Source: Hyphomicrobiales bacterium (lineage in GTDB: Bacteria > Pseudomonadota > Alphaproteobacteria > MED-G09). From it: a stretch of 64,000 bases of DNA. Within the stretch, counting starts at the first letter, position 1; the number at the start of each line of letters is the position of its first letter. The position numbers and the translations under genes were made by a program. Positions 1-7,702 of the stretch are shown here, one piece after another. The DNA lies in the NCBI GenBank assembly GCA_028339975.1, contig JAOLDG010000001.1:198740-262739 (forward strand), given 5' to 3'. The notes below the pieces were generated by a model. It was not told the origin of the DNA and searched no databases. It saw nothing but the letters and a program-made list of their open reading frames with translations.

Positions 1-543
1 TCCATGTGCATTAGGAGTAATTTCTTCTTCAACAAACCGTCTAAATTGATTTTTTATTTCTTTATAAGTATCATCTAAACCATCATCAGGAATAATTCCA
101 GATTCATTACTTTCTAGTAATAATCTCATTACTCTATTTTTTTCTTTACTCGATGATCTTTCGATCAACGGATTAGAAATTTTCTTAAATTTTTCTATAC
201 TGGAATTGGAAATTTTTAGTTCATCAGGCCTTATAGTTTCGTTTTGACTCATTGGAATTCCATGCAGAATCTGGAGGCAATATTCACCAGCTCCAATTCC
301 AGCCAAACCTTCTTCAAGAGGAGTTAATCTATTCTCTTCATTTAAATTTTCTATCCAATTTGCAAGTTGAGACAATGATTCAACGTAAGTGGCATACCAA
401 GCGAGACCATGGCCAATATGTTGATTTTCATTTAGATAATCGATATTCTTTAGTTCTTCATTATTATCTCTTGCTTCTGAAAATATATCACGTGAGACGT
501 TAAAGGCATTTTTTAGTTCTTCGACAAGTTGATTATTTTTCAT
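1..543 (-). CDS. Probable (2S)-methylsuccinyl-CoA dehydrogenase, N-terminal part (runs off left edge)
   Basis: An open frame of 181 codons starts at the ATG whose first base is 543 and is still open at position 1, so the 3' end is outside the window. The visible part is helical. It carries HIGHGLAWYATYVESL near residue 43 and GAGEYCLQILHGIPMSQNE about 50 residues later, then leads toward an acyl-CoA dehydrogenase fold. This resembles the roughly 170-residue N-terminal extension of methylsuccinyl-CoA dehydrogenase (Mcd) of the ethylmalonyl-CoA pathway, which oxidises methylsuccinyl-CoA to mesaconyl-CoA with FAD. The FAD-binding core and catalytic glutamate are not in view, so another extended acyl-CoA dehydrogenase remains possible. 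The family assignment is from remembered family motifs. Confidence 0.6.
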   Translation of the reverse strand, partial: MKNNQLVEELKNAFNVSRDIFSEARDNNEELKNIDYLNENQHIGHGLAWYATYVESLSQLANWIENLNEENRLTPLEEGLAGIGAGEYCLQILHGIPMSQNETIRPDELKISNSSIEKFKKISNPLIERSSSKEKNRVMRLLLESNESGIIPDDGLDDTYKEIKNQFRRFVEEEITPNAHG

Positions 544-617
544 AATTTAAATCTCAATTAATTATTATTAAGTTCATATCATATTTTTATAAATTATAGC
601 TAGACCATTTTGTCACA

Positions 618-1517
618 CTAAAAATTTGGAAAGGGTTGATTTTCCTCTATCATTGTAAAAATTTCTTCTCTTGAATGTCCTTTTTCTCTTAGAGATTTTA
701 TTGATGTAGAATTATTGGTTTTTGAAAGCTTAATTCCATTTTCTTCTCTCAATAAATTATGATGATACCAATTGGTTTCAGGGAAATTAAAAATAATTTG
801 TAAAAGTCTATGAATTGAAGTTGCAGGGTAAAGGTCAATTCCTCGTGAAATAAGGTTTATATTTTGTTCCGCATCATCAACAGTGACTGAAAGGTGATAT
901 GAGCTAGGTATTTCTTTTCTAGCAATAATAAAGTCCCCATATAACGATGGCTCTAAGGTTCTTATGCCAATAGGCTCGAGTCCTTTTTCATTAAAAGAAA
1001 TATTTTTCCCAACCTTTTCCTCTGCGAACGCAATTGCTTTATTAATATCCATGCGCCATGAAAAATCTGAACCATTTAACATTAGACTAGACCTTTTAGC
1101 CTTTGATATATTTTTATAAATCCCTGGATAGATATATTGGCCATCTGGGTCAACTGGCCACCCCGATAGAGTATTTAATTTCTTTTTAATTTCTTTTTTA
1201 ATTTCAGATCTTGTAGCCCAGCAAGGGTATATTAAGTCTAAGTCTCTTAATTTTTTTATGTATACTTCATAGTTTTTAAAATAATCAGATTGCCTTCGTA
1301 CATCTTTTTGATAATTTATTCCAAGCCAGGAAAGATCCTCATAAATATTTTTTTCAAATTCTTTGTTACATCTACCAATATCAATATCTTCAATCCTTAA
1401 GAAGAATTTACCAGAACTTTTGGATGCTATTTTTTCACTAATTAAAGCAGAAAATGCATGACCAAGATGTAGGTAACCGTTTGGGCTTGGAGCAAATCTT
1501 GTATTAAATTTTGTCAT
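618..1517 (-). CDS. gluQ: Glutamyl-Q tRNA(Asp) synthetase
   Basis: This 299-residue protein is a class I glutamyl-tRNA synthetase catalytic core without the anticodon-binding C-terminal half, close to the usual length of about 300 for GluQ. It glutamylates queuosine in the anticodon of tRNA-Asp. RFAPSPNGYLHLGHA at residues 7-21 holds the HIGH-type motif (HLGH), and GIKLSKTN near residue 262 is the KMSKS-type loop. A single YPCW remains of the zinc-binding site seen in enterobacterial GluQ, as is common in relatives that have lost the metal. It is transcribed away from the HNH nuclease gene, whose ATG lies 54 bases from this start. Confidence 0.88.
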   Translation of the reverse strand: MTKFNTRFAPSPNGYLHLGHAFSALISEKIASKSSGKFFLRIEDIDIGRCNKEFEKNIYEDLSWLGINYQKDVRRQSDYFKNYEVYIKKLRDLDLIYPCWATRSEIKKEIKKKLNTLSGWPVDPDGQYIYPGIYKNISKAKRSSLMLNGSDFSWRMDINKAIAFAEEKVGKNISFNEKGLEPIGIRTLEPSLYGDFIIARKEIPSSYHLSVTVDDAEQNINLISRGIDLYPATSIHRLLQIIFNFPETNWYHHNLLREENGIKLSKTNNSTSIKSLREKGHSREEIFTMIEENQPFPNF

Positions 1518-1570
1518 TATTTTTCATAAAATTATTTATTTTTTATATAGAATCATCATTAAATATTAGA

Positions 1571-2146
1571 ATGAAAACTGAATTAAATTTAACATCTAAT
1601 GAACATCTTGAATCTTGTCCTGCTTTAGTTCTTAATGCTGACTTTAGACCACTCTCTTACTATCCATTGTCGCTATGGTCATGGCAAGATACAATTAAAG
1701 CAGTATTTCTTGATAGAGTAAATATTGTTTCAAGCTATAATAAATCTGTTCACTCACCCAGCCTTGAAATAAAATTACCATCTGTTGTTTCACTTAAAAA
1801 CTATGTAAAACCTCCACAATGGCCCGCTTTTACTAGATTTAACTTATTTTTAAGAGATAGATTCAACTGCCAGTATTGTGGAGATGCATCTGACTTAACT
1901 TTCGATCACTTATTGCCTCGGTCCAAAGGTGGTCAAACAACTTGGGAGAATGTCGTTACTGCATGTTCTAAATGTAATTTAAAGAAATCAAATCATTTGT
2001 ACCATGTTGCTAATATGAAGCCTTTGCAATGGCCTTATAAACCTAATGTCCATGAGCTGCATAAAAATGGACGATTCTTTCCTCCCAATTACCTACATGA
2101 TAGCTGGATGGATTATCTATATTGGGATTCTAAGCTAGAGGCTTAA
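1571..2146 (+). CDS. HNH endonuclease family protein
   Basis: A 191-residue protein from the ATG at 1571; the upstream in-frame ATG at 1511 would overlap the divergent gluQ start and adds a hydrophobic stretch unlike the rest, so 1571 is preferred. The central domain has the zinc-knuckle HNH pattern: CQYCG, then LTFDHLLPRSKGG, then ENVVTACSKCN, giving two CxxC pairs and the catalytic His in DHLLP. This matches the widespread alphaproteobacterial HNH protein of about 185-200 residues, whose cellular role is not established. Its stop codon overlaps that of coq7 on the other strand. Confidence 0.85.
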   Translation: MKTELNLTSNEHLESCPALVLNADFRPLSYYPLSLWSWQDTIKAVFLDRVNIVSSYNKSVHSPSLEIKLPSVVSLKNYVKPPQWPAFTRFNLFLRDRFNCQYCGDASDLTFDHLLPRSKGGQTTWENVVTACSKCNLKKSNHLYHVANMKPLQWPYKPNVHELHKNGRFFPPNYLHDSWMDYLYWDSKLEA

Positions 2147-2670
2147 ATTTTTTCTGATAAATTTATTGCTGCTTTGCACCCTACCTCGACCGCCTTTTTA
2201 AAAGCCTTAAGAGCGGGTGTATTTTCTGATATCTCATTTTTTGCTATCTTTTCATGTTCGACTTCTTCAGCATGAAATTCTTTTATTGTTTTTAAAATCT
2301 CTTTTTCTTGACCAGAATCTTCTAATTCTTCAATTTGACTTGAATAATGTTTATCGATTACATCTTCAACAGCTTCAGTACAGGCCATTACACTATTTTT
2401 CCCTCCAAGTACTGATAAAGCTCCCAGTGTATATCCTGCAATATTCCATAATGGCATTAAGGCAGTTGGCCTCGTTTTTCTCTCTTCAACAAGCCTATCA
2501 AATTCATTAGCGTGCTTTTGCTCTCCCTGAGCCATTTCTGATACAATAGCTGAGGTTTTTTTATCGCCTATTAAATTTAAAAAAGTTAGCTGGCCTTTAT
2601 AAATAGCTATAGCACCATGCTCACCCGCATGGTCAACTCTAATGATTTCGTCTAAGCGTTTTCTTTTCAT
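2143..2670 (-). CDS. coq7: 5-demethoxyubiquinone hydroxylase, COQ7 family
   Basis: A 175-residue di-iron carboxylate protein that adds the last ring hydroxyl in ubiquinone synthesis. The ligand set is visible: Glu17 in DHAGEHGA, the E50-x-x-H53 pair in GEQKHANE, a middle glutamate in CTEAVEDVIDKHY near residue 100, and the final ExxH in EEVEHEKIA. The length matches bacterial and mitochondrial COQ7 (about 170-180) rather than the longer E. coli UbiF, an unrelated flavoprotein. It overlaps dsbB by four bases and is followed by the yqaA-like gene upstream, so the three minus-strand genes look co-transcribed. coq4 lies 1.2 kb away. Confidence 0.93.
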   Translation of the reverse strand: MKRKRLDEIIRVDHAGEHGAIAIYKGQLTFLNLIGDKKTSAIVSEMAQGEQKHANEFDRLVEERKTRPTALMPLWNIAGYTLGALSVLGGKNSVMACTEAVEDVIDKHYSSQIEELEDSGQEKEILKTIKEFHAEEVEHEKIAKNEISENTPALKAFKKAVEVGCKAAINLSEKI

Positions 2671-3119
2671 AAAATTTTCCTAACTTTCCTGAATATAACT
2701 AAAGAACTTAATAATGAAATAATAAAATTATACCCTGCTAAGGATAACCCTAGTATTCTTAAAGAAGCCTCATTGCATTGTGGCGCAGAAGGTAACGATT
2801 TTAGGGTTTCAATTAAATTTTCGTTTAATTTATTCGATGAAGCTTTACATGTTTGCGGTCCTTCCCAAAAGCCCCATTCAATTCCTGAGTGCCAACCAGC
2901 AAACCAGGCATTTAAAAAAAGAAACAATGATATAAAAAAAAGAAAGTATTTATTTTTATCATTAAATATAAAATTTGGAATAATAGCTAAAAATAAAGAA
3001 ATATACCAAGCCCACCTTTGTTTTAAACATAAATCACATGGTTCAAAACCTATGGCCTCGATTAAATGAACCGATACCAAAATTAAGATTATAAATGATA
3101 TTAAATTACGATTTATCAA
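2667..3119 (-). CDS. dsbB: Disulfide bond formation protein B
   Basis: A 150-residue inner-membrane protein with four hydrophobic segments. It reoxidises the periplasmic dithiol oxidase DsbA and passes electrons to quinone. The first periplasmic loop has the CDLC pair (Cys28, Cys31) in FEPCDLCLKQRW, and the second loop has the separated pair Cys91 and Cys115. The conserved arginine after the first pair (QRW) is present. The gene overlaps coq7 downstream and the yqaA-like gene upstream by four bases each, a tight operon. The neighbouring quinone-synthesis gene fits its quinone dependence, though that may be coincidence. Confidence 0.9.
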   Translation of the reverse strand: MINRNLISFIILILVSVHLIEAIGFEPCDLCLKQRWAWYISLFLAIIPNFIFNDKNKYFLFFISLFLFLNAWFAGWHSGIEWGFWEGPQTCKASSNKLNENLIETLKSLPSAPQCNEASLRILGLSLAGYNFIISLLSSLVIFRKVRKIL

Positions 3120-3697
3120 TTAAAAATTACCTCTTTGAGTATTATTATTCCTATAACCATTGTTAAAAGTATAATTGTTAATGCAAAAGAGTACTTTTTT
3201 ATAATATTTTTTGCCTTATCTCCCATCAATCTACATAAGATCACTTCTGTTAGAAATCTTAATCCTCTTGAAAATAAGCTAAATATTATAAAAATAGGAA
3301 AAGAAACACCTGTTACACCTGATGTAATTGCCGCTATTTTATAAGGAATAGGAGTAAAGCCAGCTATAAAAATAAATAAATATCCATATTTATTAACAGA
3401 GGAAGAAAAACTTTTAAATTTATCCATTAAATTAAAGCTTTCAATTATATTGATTCCAATTGTATCAAAAAAGAATAAACCAATTAAATATCCTACAGCA
3501 CCTCCGATGACAGAAAACAAAGTTGTATATAAACCTAGGGATATTGCTTTATCTCTATTGGCTAGCGCCATAGGAATTAAAAAAGTATCTGTTGGTATTG
3601 GAAAAAAGATACTTTCTGAGAACGAAATTGCATATAGATAACGCGCACTCTTTTTGCCTTTCAATATTTTGTATAAATTTTTACTTAGCGTATTCAT
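3116..3697 (-). CDS. YqaA/DedA-family (VTT domain) membrane protein
   Basis: A 193-residue membrane protein with a VTT/SNARE-associated (DedA-like) core. SESIFFPIPTDTFLIPMALAN follows the charged N-terminus, and a central glycine-rich GGAVGYLIGLFFFDTIG re-entrant-type segment and AGFTPIPYKIAAITSGV come later. The paired proline-containing loops are typical of the YqaA branch. Members are linked to lipid scrambling or undecaprenyl phosphate recycling, but this subgroup has no settled substrate. It is the first gene of the yqaA-dsbB-coq7 run, starting 12 bases from the 3' end of the tRNA-Leu gene on the same strand. Confidence 0.85.
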   Translation of the reverse strand: MNTLSKNLYKILKGKKSARYLYAISFSESIFFPIPTDTFLIPMALANRDKAISLGLYTTLFSVIGGAVGYLIGLFFFDTIGINIIESFNLMDKFKSFSSSVNKYGYLFIFIAGFTPIPYKIAAITSGVTGVSFPIFIIFSLFSRGLRFLTEVILCRLMGDKAKNIIKKYSFALTIILLTMVIGIIILKEVIFN

Positions 3698-3708
3698 TTT
3701 CTAACCTT

Positions 3709-3795
3709 TGGTGCGGGTGGGGAGACTTGAACTCCCACTCAGTTGCCTGAATCAGATTTTGAATCTGACGCGTCTACCGGTTCCGCCACACCCGC
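3709..3795 (-). tRNA. tRNA-Leu (anticodon CAA)
   Basis: Read on the minus strand, an 87-base cloverleaf starts GCGGGTG and ends CACCCGC-A-CCA, giving a perfect seven-pair acceptor stem and an encoded CCA. The anticodon arm is TCAGA / TTCAAAA / TCTGA, which puts CAA at positions 34-36. The length includes the long variable arm expected for a class II tRNA. The T-arm has GTTCAAGTC in the usual place. Confidence 0.95.
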
Positions 3796-3899
3796 TTACA
3801 TAAATATAAAACTTTAATTGCAATACTTAATATAATTAATTTAAAATAATTGTTACTTAATTATCTTTGAAATCTAATTTTACTTTGCTAAAATCAATT

Positions 3900-4682
3900 A
3901 TGCTAAAATTTATTTACAAAAATATTTATAATCTTTGGATTGATAGGGTCAAGCCAATTAAAGCTTTCAAGGCAGTTCGCGCCTTAGACAGAGACAAAGA
4001 AGACACAACTCAAGTATTTCACGTCATTGATGCTTTGAAAGGATCATCGGATAGAAAATATTTTAAAAAATTTTCTAATTCAGATATTGGAAAAAAAATC
4101 TTAGAAAGTAAAAAACAATTATTGGATATTCTAAAAGATAAGGAATTTTTAAAGAATTTGCCCAAAGATACCCTGGGATATAAATATTATGAATTTATCT
4201 ATAAAGAAAACCTCTCGCCAGAGGAGCTTATAGATGCGAGTAATAATGTTAATATTGATAGGGGAAAACAAGGTATATCTAAGGAAGAAATTTTATTTAA
4301 CACTAGAAAGAGAGATATGCATGATCTTTGGCATGTGACCACAGGTTATGGGCGAGATGTTTTAGGAGAACTATCACTTTTGGCTTTTACATATGCTCAA
4401 GAACAAAATCGAGGTATTGGTGCAATTGCTCTTTATGGTTACTGGAAGGCTGGAAAAGAATTACCCGGCTTTAATCTTCGAAAAGTAATTCGTGAGGGCT
4501 ATATGAACGGAAGAAATGCTAGCCTTTGGTCTTGTGAGGATTGGGAAAGTTTAATCGAACTCCCATTAAGTGAGGTAAGAAAAAAAATAAAATCAAGAAG
4601 GCCTGATCTTTACCATGATATTTTACAAAAACTTAGCACTCACAATATAGATTTAAATAATAACCAAGTATTGGTTAATTAA
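3900..4682 (+). CDS. coq4: COQ4-family ubiquinone biosynthesis protein
   Basis: A 260-residue protein from the ATG at 3900; a TTG at 3867 extends the frame but has no clear ribosome binding site. The diagnostic Coq4 metal motif HDxxHx11E is exact: HDLWHV in the middle of the protein, then GE eleven residues after the second His. Coq4 proteins act in ubiquinone ring modification. Recent work on the human protein assigns it oxidative decarboxylation and hydroxylation of ring C1. Bacterial copies are found mainly in alphaproteobacteria. Together with coq7 nearby, this suggests a mitochondrion-like late ubiquinone route. Confidence 0.87.
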   Translation: MLKFIYKNIYNLWIDRVKPIKAFKAVRALDRDKEDTTQVFHVIDALKGSSDRKYFKKFSNSDIGKKILESKKQLLDILKDKEFLKNLPKDTLGYKYYEFIYKENLSPEELIDASNNVNIDRGKQGISKEEILFNTRKRDMHDLWHVTTGYGRDVLGELSLLAFTYAQEQNRGIGAIALYGYWKAGKELPGFNLRKVIREGYMNGRNASLWSCEDWESLIELPLSEVRKKIKSRRPDLYHDILQKLSTHNIDLNNNQVLVN

Positions 4683-4691
4683 GTCATTACT

Positions 4692-5045
4692 ATGATAAAT
4701 ATTTATGGATTAAAAAATTGTGATAGTTGCCGGAAGGCAGTTAAATGGCTTGAAGCAAATAAAATTGAATATAAGTTTTTTGATTTTAAAATTATTTCTT
4801 TGACTAGGTCCACTGTATTGAAATGGATCGATATTCATTCACTAGATCAGATTATTAATAAGCGAAGTACAACTTGGCGCAATCTCGACGAGAAATTAAA
4901 AAATCAACTTGATACAAGGGCAATCGATATTATAATTAATTCTCCTTCTTTAATTAAGAGACCAATTTGGGAAATAAATTCGAGATCAGATAAGGCTCTA
5001 AATCCGGGGTTTGGCATAAGGCATCAAGATCTATTAAAAAATTAA
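4692..5045 (+). CDS. ArsC/Spx-family (YffB-like) thioredoxin-fold protein
   Basis: A 117-residue thioredoxin-fold protein of the ArsC superfamily. The N-terminus reads IYGLKNCDSCRKAVKWL, with a CxxC at Cys10 and Cys13, which is typical of the YffB/Spx branch; classical ArsC has CxxS. The C-terminal half keeps SLIKRPIWE, the conserved Arg-Pro loop. YffB-type proteins are poorly characterised and may be glutathione-linked reductases; arsenate reduction is not implied. It starts 9 bases after coq4 and 13 bases before the acyl-CoA synthetase, so these plus-strand genes may form one transcript. Confidence 0.82.
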   Translation: MINIYGLKNCDSCRKAVKWLEANKIEYKFFDFKIISLTRSTVLKWIDIHSLDQIINKRSTTWRNLDEKLKNQLDTRAIDIIINSPSLIKRPIWEINSRSDKALNPGFGIRHQDLLKN

Positions 5046-5058
5046 TCTAGGCTAGAAA

Positions 5059-6837
5059 ATGTTAAAAAGAATAAAAAATGAGTACACATACATTTCGACT
5101 TTCGGAAGAATATTTAGAGCTCTAAAATCAATTGAGGCCGAACCAGACTACATCGTGCCCTTACAAATTGCTTCACATGCAGAAAAAAATCCAGATTCAA
5201 TCGCAATTTATTATGAGGATTCTGAGATTTCTTATAAAGAGCTAATTCTAAGATCGAATAAATATGCTCAGTGGTTCCTGAAGATTGGTTTATCGAAAGG
5301 TGATGTCGTTGCCCTCATGATGGAAAATCGACCTGAATTTTTAGCTTGTTGGATAGGAATTACTCAAGTAGGTGGAACAGTAGCATTAATAAATACGAAT
5401 CTTAACAGTCAGGCGTTAGATTATTCCCTTAATATTTCTCAATCAAAAAATTTAATCTTAGGAAAGGAATTACTAGAAAATTTTTCTTCAACCCAGCAAG
5501 AGGTAAAGGATAATTTTTCAACCTGGGTACAAGATGGAAAACAGGAATCAAGTCATTTTAAAAACTTAGACGAAGTGTTGGATAATATATCAGATAACAA
5601 GCCCGCAATTGATTATGTTGTAAGTAATTCAGATAGTGGTCTTTATATTTATACATCAGGTACTACTGGAAATCCAAAAGCAGCTACATTGTCACATAAG
5701 AGATTACGTTTAATGATGTTGGGCTTTAAGGGTGCAATTCGTCCCAACAAAAACGATAAAATATACAACGTCCTTCCCTTGTATCATTCAGCAGGTGGAG
5801 TAATAGCCGCTGGCTTAGCTTTAACATCTGGTGCATCGTTGGTTCTAAAAAGGAAATTCTCTGTTAATGATTTTTGGGATGATGTTCATAAATATAATGT
5901 GACTATTTTTCAGTATATAGGAGAACTTTGTAGGTATCTTCTAAATGCTCCTAAACATAAATATGAGAATAGGCATAATATTAGAATGGCTACAGGAAAT
6001 GGACTAAGGCCTGATATTTGGGATGCATTCAAGGAGCGATTTAAAATTAAGAATGTTTTAGAATTTTATGGAGCAACTGAAGGTAACATTTCCCTTATGA
6101 ATTATGATGGTAAATCAGGTGCTATAGGCAGAATCCCAAAATATATTGAAAGTATTCTAAATGTTCATATCATAAAGTTCGATATTGAAAAAGAAGAGCC
6201 AATAAGGGATGAGAATGGACTCTGTATTCCTTGCGAGGTTGATGAAGTAGGCGAGGCTATAGGAAAGATTGTTATCGAAGGTAGCTTTGAAGGCTATGTT
6301 GATAAAGCTGCAACAAAGAAAAAGATACTTAGTGATGTTTTTGAAAAAGGTGATCAATATTTCCGTTCAGGAGATTTATTGAGTAAAGATGACCTTGGTT
6401 ATGTTTATTTCGCTGATAGAATAGGCGATACTTTTCGTTGGAAGGGAGAAAATGTTGCTACATCTCAAGTTGCCGAGGCTTTTGCGGGACTTGAAGGTGT
6501 ACTTGAAACAAATGTTTATGGTGTAAATATTCCAGGTAGTGATGGAAAAGCTGGGATGGCAGCGCTATCAACTAATAAAGATATTAATTTAGATGGATTA
6601 TATGAAAAGTTATCTGCATCTCTCCCAGCATATGCTCAACCTTTAATTATAAGAATTAAAAATGAGATTGAGATCACTGGAACATTTAAGCATCGAAAGG
6701 TTGAATTAGTTAAGGAAGGGTATGACCCTAAAAGCATTTTAGAGCCTTTGTATTTTTGCGATCATAAGTCTAAAAAATATATACCATTAGATAATGATCT
6801 TTTCTTGAGTATTAAAAATCAAGAACTAAAGCTTTAA
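5059..6837 (+). CDS. Long-chain acyl-CoA synthetase, FATP/VLACS type
   Basis: A 592-residue AMP-forming ligase that activates fatty acids to acyl-CoA. The phosphate-binding loop YIYTSGTTGNPKAA lies near residues 196-209, the adenine motif FYGATEGNIS near residue 336, and the hinge region SGDLLSKDDLGYVYFADRIGD near residues 435-455. The lid lysine area TGTFKHRKVELV is near the C-terminus. The FYGATEGN form and the length match the FATP / very-long-chain branch (SLC27-like), often found as long-chain-acyl-CoA synthetase in marine alphaproteobacteria. Exact chain-length preference cannot be read from sequence. Its end is 21 bases from the convergent glycosyltransferase gene. Confidence 0.88.
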   Translation: MLKRIKNEYTYISTFGRIFRALKSIEAEPDYIVPLQIASHAEKNPDSIAIYYEDSEISYKELILRSNKYAQWFLKIGLSKGDVVALMMENRPEFLACWIGITQVGGTVALINTNLNSQALDYSLNISQSKNLILGKELLENFSSTQQEVKDNFSTWVQDGKQESSHFKNLDEVLDNISDNKPAIDYVVSNSDSGLYIYTSGTTGNPKAATLSHKRLRLMMLGFKGAIRPNKNDKIYNVLPLYHSAGGVIAAGLALTSGASLVLKRKFSVNDFWDDVHKYNVTIFQYIGELCRYLLNAPKHKYENRHNIRMATGNGLRPDIWDAFKERFKIKNVLEFYGATEGNISLMNYDGKSGAIGRIPKYIESILNVHIIKFDIEKEEPIRDENGLCIPCEVDEVGEAIGKIVIEGSFEGYVDKAATKKKILSDVFEKGDQYFRSGDLLSKDDLGYVYFADRIGDTFRWKGENVATSQVAEAFAGLEGVLETNVYGVNIPGSDGKAGMAALSTNKDINLDGLYEKLSASLPAYAQPLIIRIKNEIEITGTFKHRKVELVKEGYDPKSILEPLYFCDHKSKKYIPLDNDLFLSIKNQELKL

Positions 6838-6858
6838 GATTAATTTTACGATTTATAT

Positions 6859-7614
6859 TTATTTAATTTTAAAAAAAAGCATTATTCTTTTCCAGCGAAA
6901 ATAAGCAAGAATTAGAGCAGTAAAAAAGCCTGTGAGGTATCCGGTGATATGTCGCCTGATAAAATAATATTTTATAAATGCTAATGGAAATTCTATAATT
7001 AATCTAAAGAAGAGGAATGCTCTATTATTTTTCTTTAGGGATAATGCTTGCATTTTTATATAATTATTTTCTTTCTCCACCAGGTGTTTGAAGGATCTAA
7101 CAGATTTATGAAAAACTGGATTTTTTAAAGCTATAATCTTTTTAAAATTTGTCTCGACTGAATCATGAACCTTTGAATCAGAAAATCTCCCATGTTCAAT
7201 ATTATACAATCTTACACATAAATGATGAGCTGAAAATAACCTTGGTTTATTCCAGTTTGGATAAATAGGAATAACCTTCATTGAATAAAAGTTATCATTC
7301 ATATTATTTGCAAATAAATTTCTAATTTCACCTGAGAGTTCTGGAGATATATATTCGTCAGCATCAAGATTTAATAACCATTTATTTTTCGAGCAGTCTT
7401 CACCAAAACGTTTCTGGGGACCAAAACCATTCCATTTGTTAAAAAAAACCTTACACCCCATTTCTTCGGCAACTTTTTGTGTACCATCGGTTGAACCTGA
7501 ATCAATAACAATAATTTCATCCACAAGCTCTTTAACAGATTGAATTGTTTTATCAATTCTGTCGGCTTCATCTTGAGCAATAATAAAACAACTAATTGGA
7601 AGTTTTTCATTCAT
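6859..7614 (-). CDS. Glycosyltransferase family 2, WaaE/KdtX-like
   Basis: A 251-residue GT-A fold enzyme. The N-terminus ISCFIIAQDEADRIDKTI leads into EIIVIDSGSTDGTQ, the nucleotide-sugar binding strand, and NLDADEYIS carries the metal-binding DxD-type motif near residue 101. A hydrophobic, arginine-rich C-terminus (residues 205-250) could associate with the membrane. This layout is that of lipopolysaccharide-core beta-glucosyltransferases such as WaaE/KdtX, which add sugar to inner core heptose or Kdo. The substrate here is not determinable. No other LPS genes are adjacent. It is divergent from the PQQ dehydrogenase gene. Confidence 0.85.
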   Translation of the reverse strand: MNEKLPISCFIIAQDEADRIDKTIQSVKELVDEIIVIDSGSTDGTQKVAEEMGCKVFFNKWNGFGPQKRFGEDCSKNKWLLNLDADEYISPELSGEIRNLFANNMNDNFYSMKVIPIYPNWNKPRLFSAHHLCVRLYNIEHGRFSDSKVHDSVETNFKKIIALKNPVFHKSVRSFKHLVEKENNYIKMQALSLKKNNRAFLFFRLIIEFPLAFIKYYFIRRHITGYLTGFFTALILAYFRWKRIMLFFKIK

Positions 7615-7702
7615 TGTTTAATACCTGATAATAACAATTTTATAATGGATTATTATTATATAATGTCATAGAATTTTTTAATAAATTTTCTGGGGGAAAT
7701 TA

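Noticed and set aside
252-503. Plus-strand frame opposite the left-edge dehydrogenase
   Set aside because: It is the antisense of a better-supported coding frame and has no family resemblance.
3867-3899. TTG extension of coq4
   Set aside because: No ribosome binding site before it, and the ATG at 3900 gives a more usual N-terminus.
4692-5045. A second arsenate reductase
   Set aside because: CxxC at the active site and overall form point to the YffB/Spx branch, so an arsenate role was not claimed.
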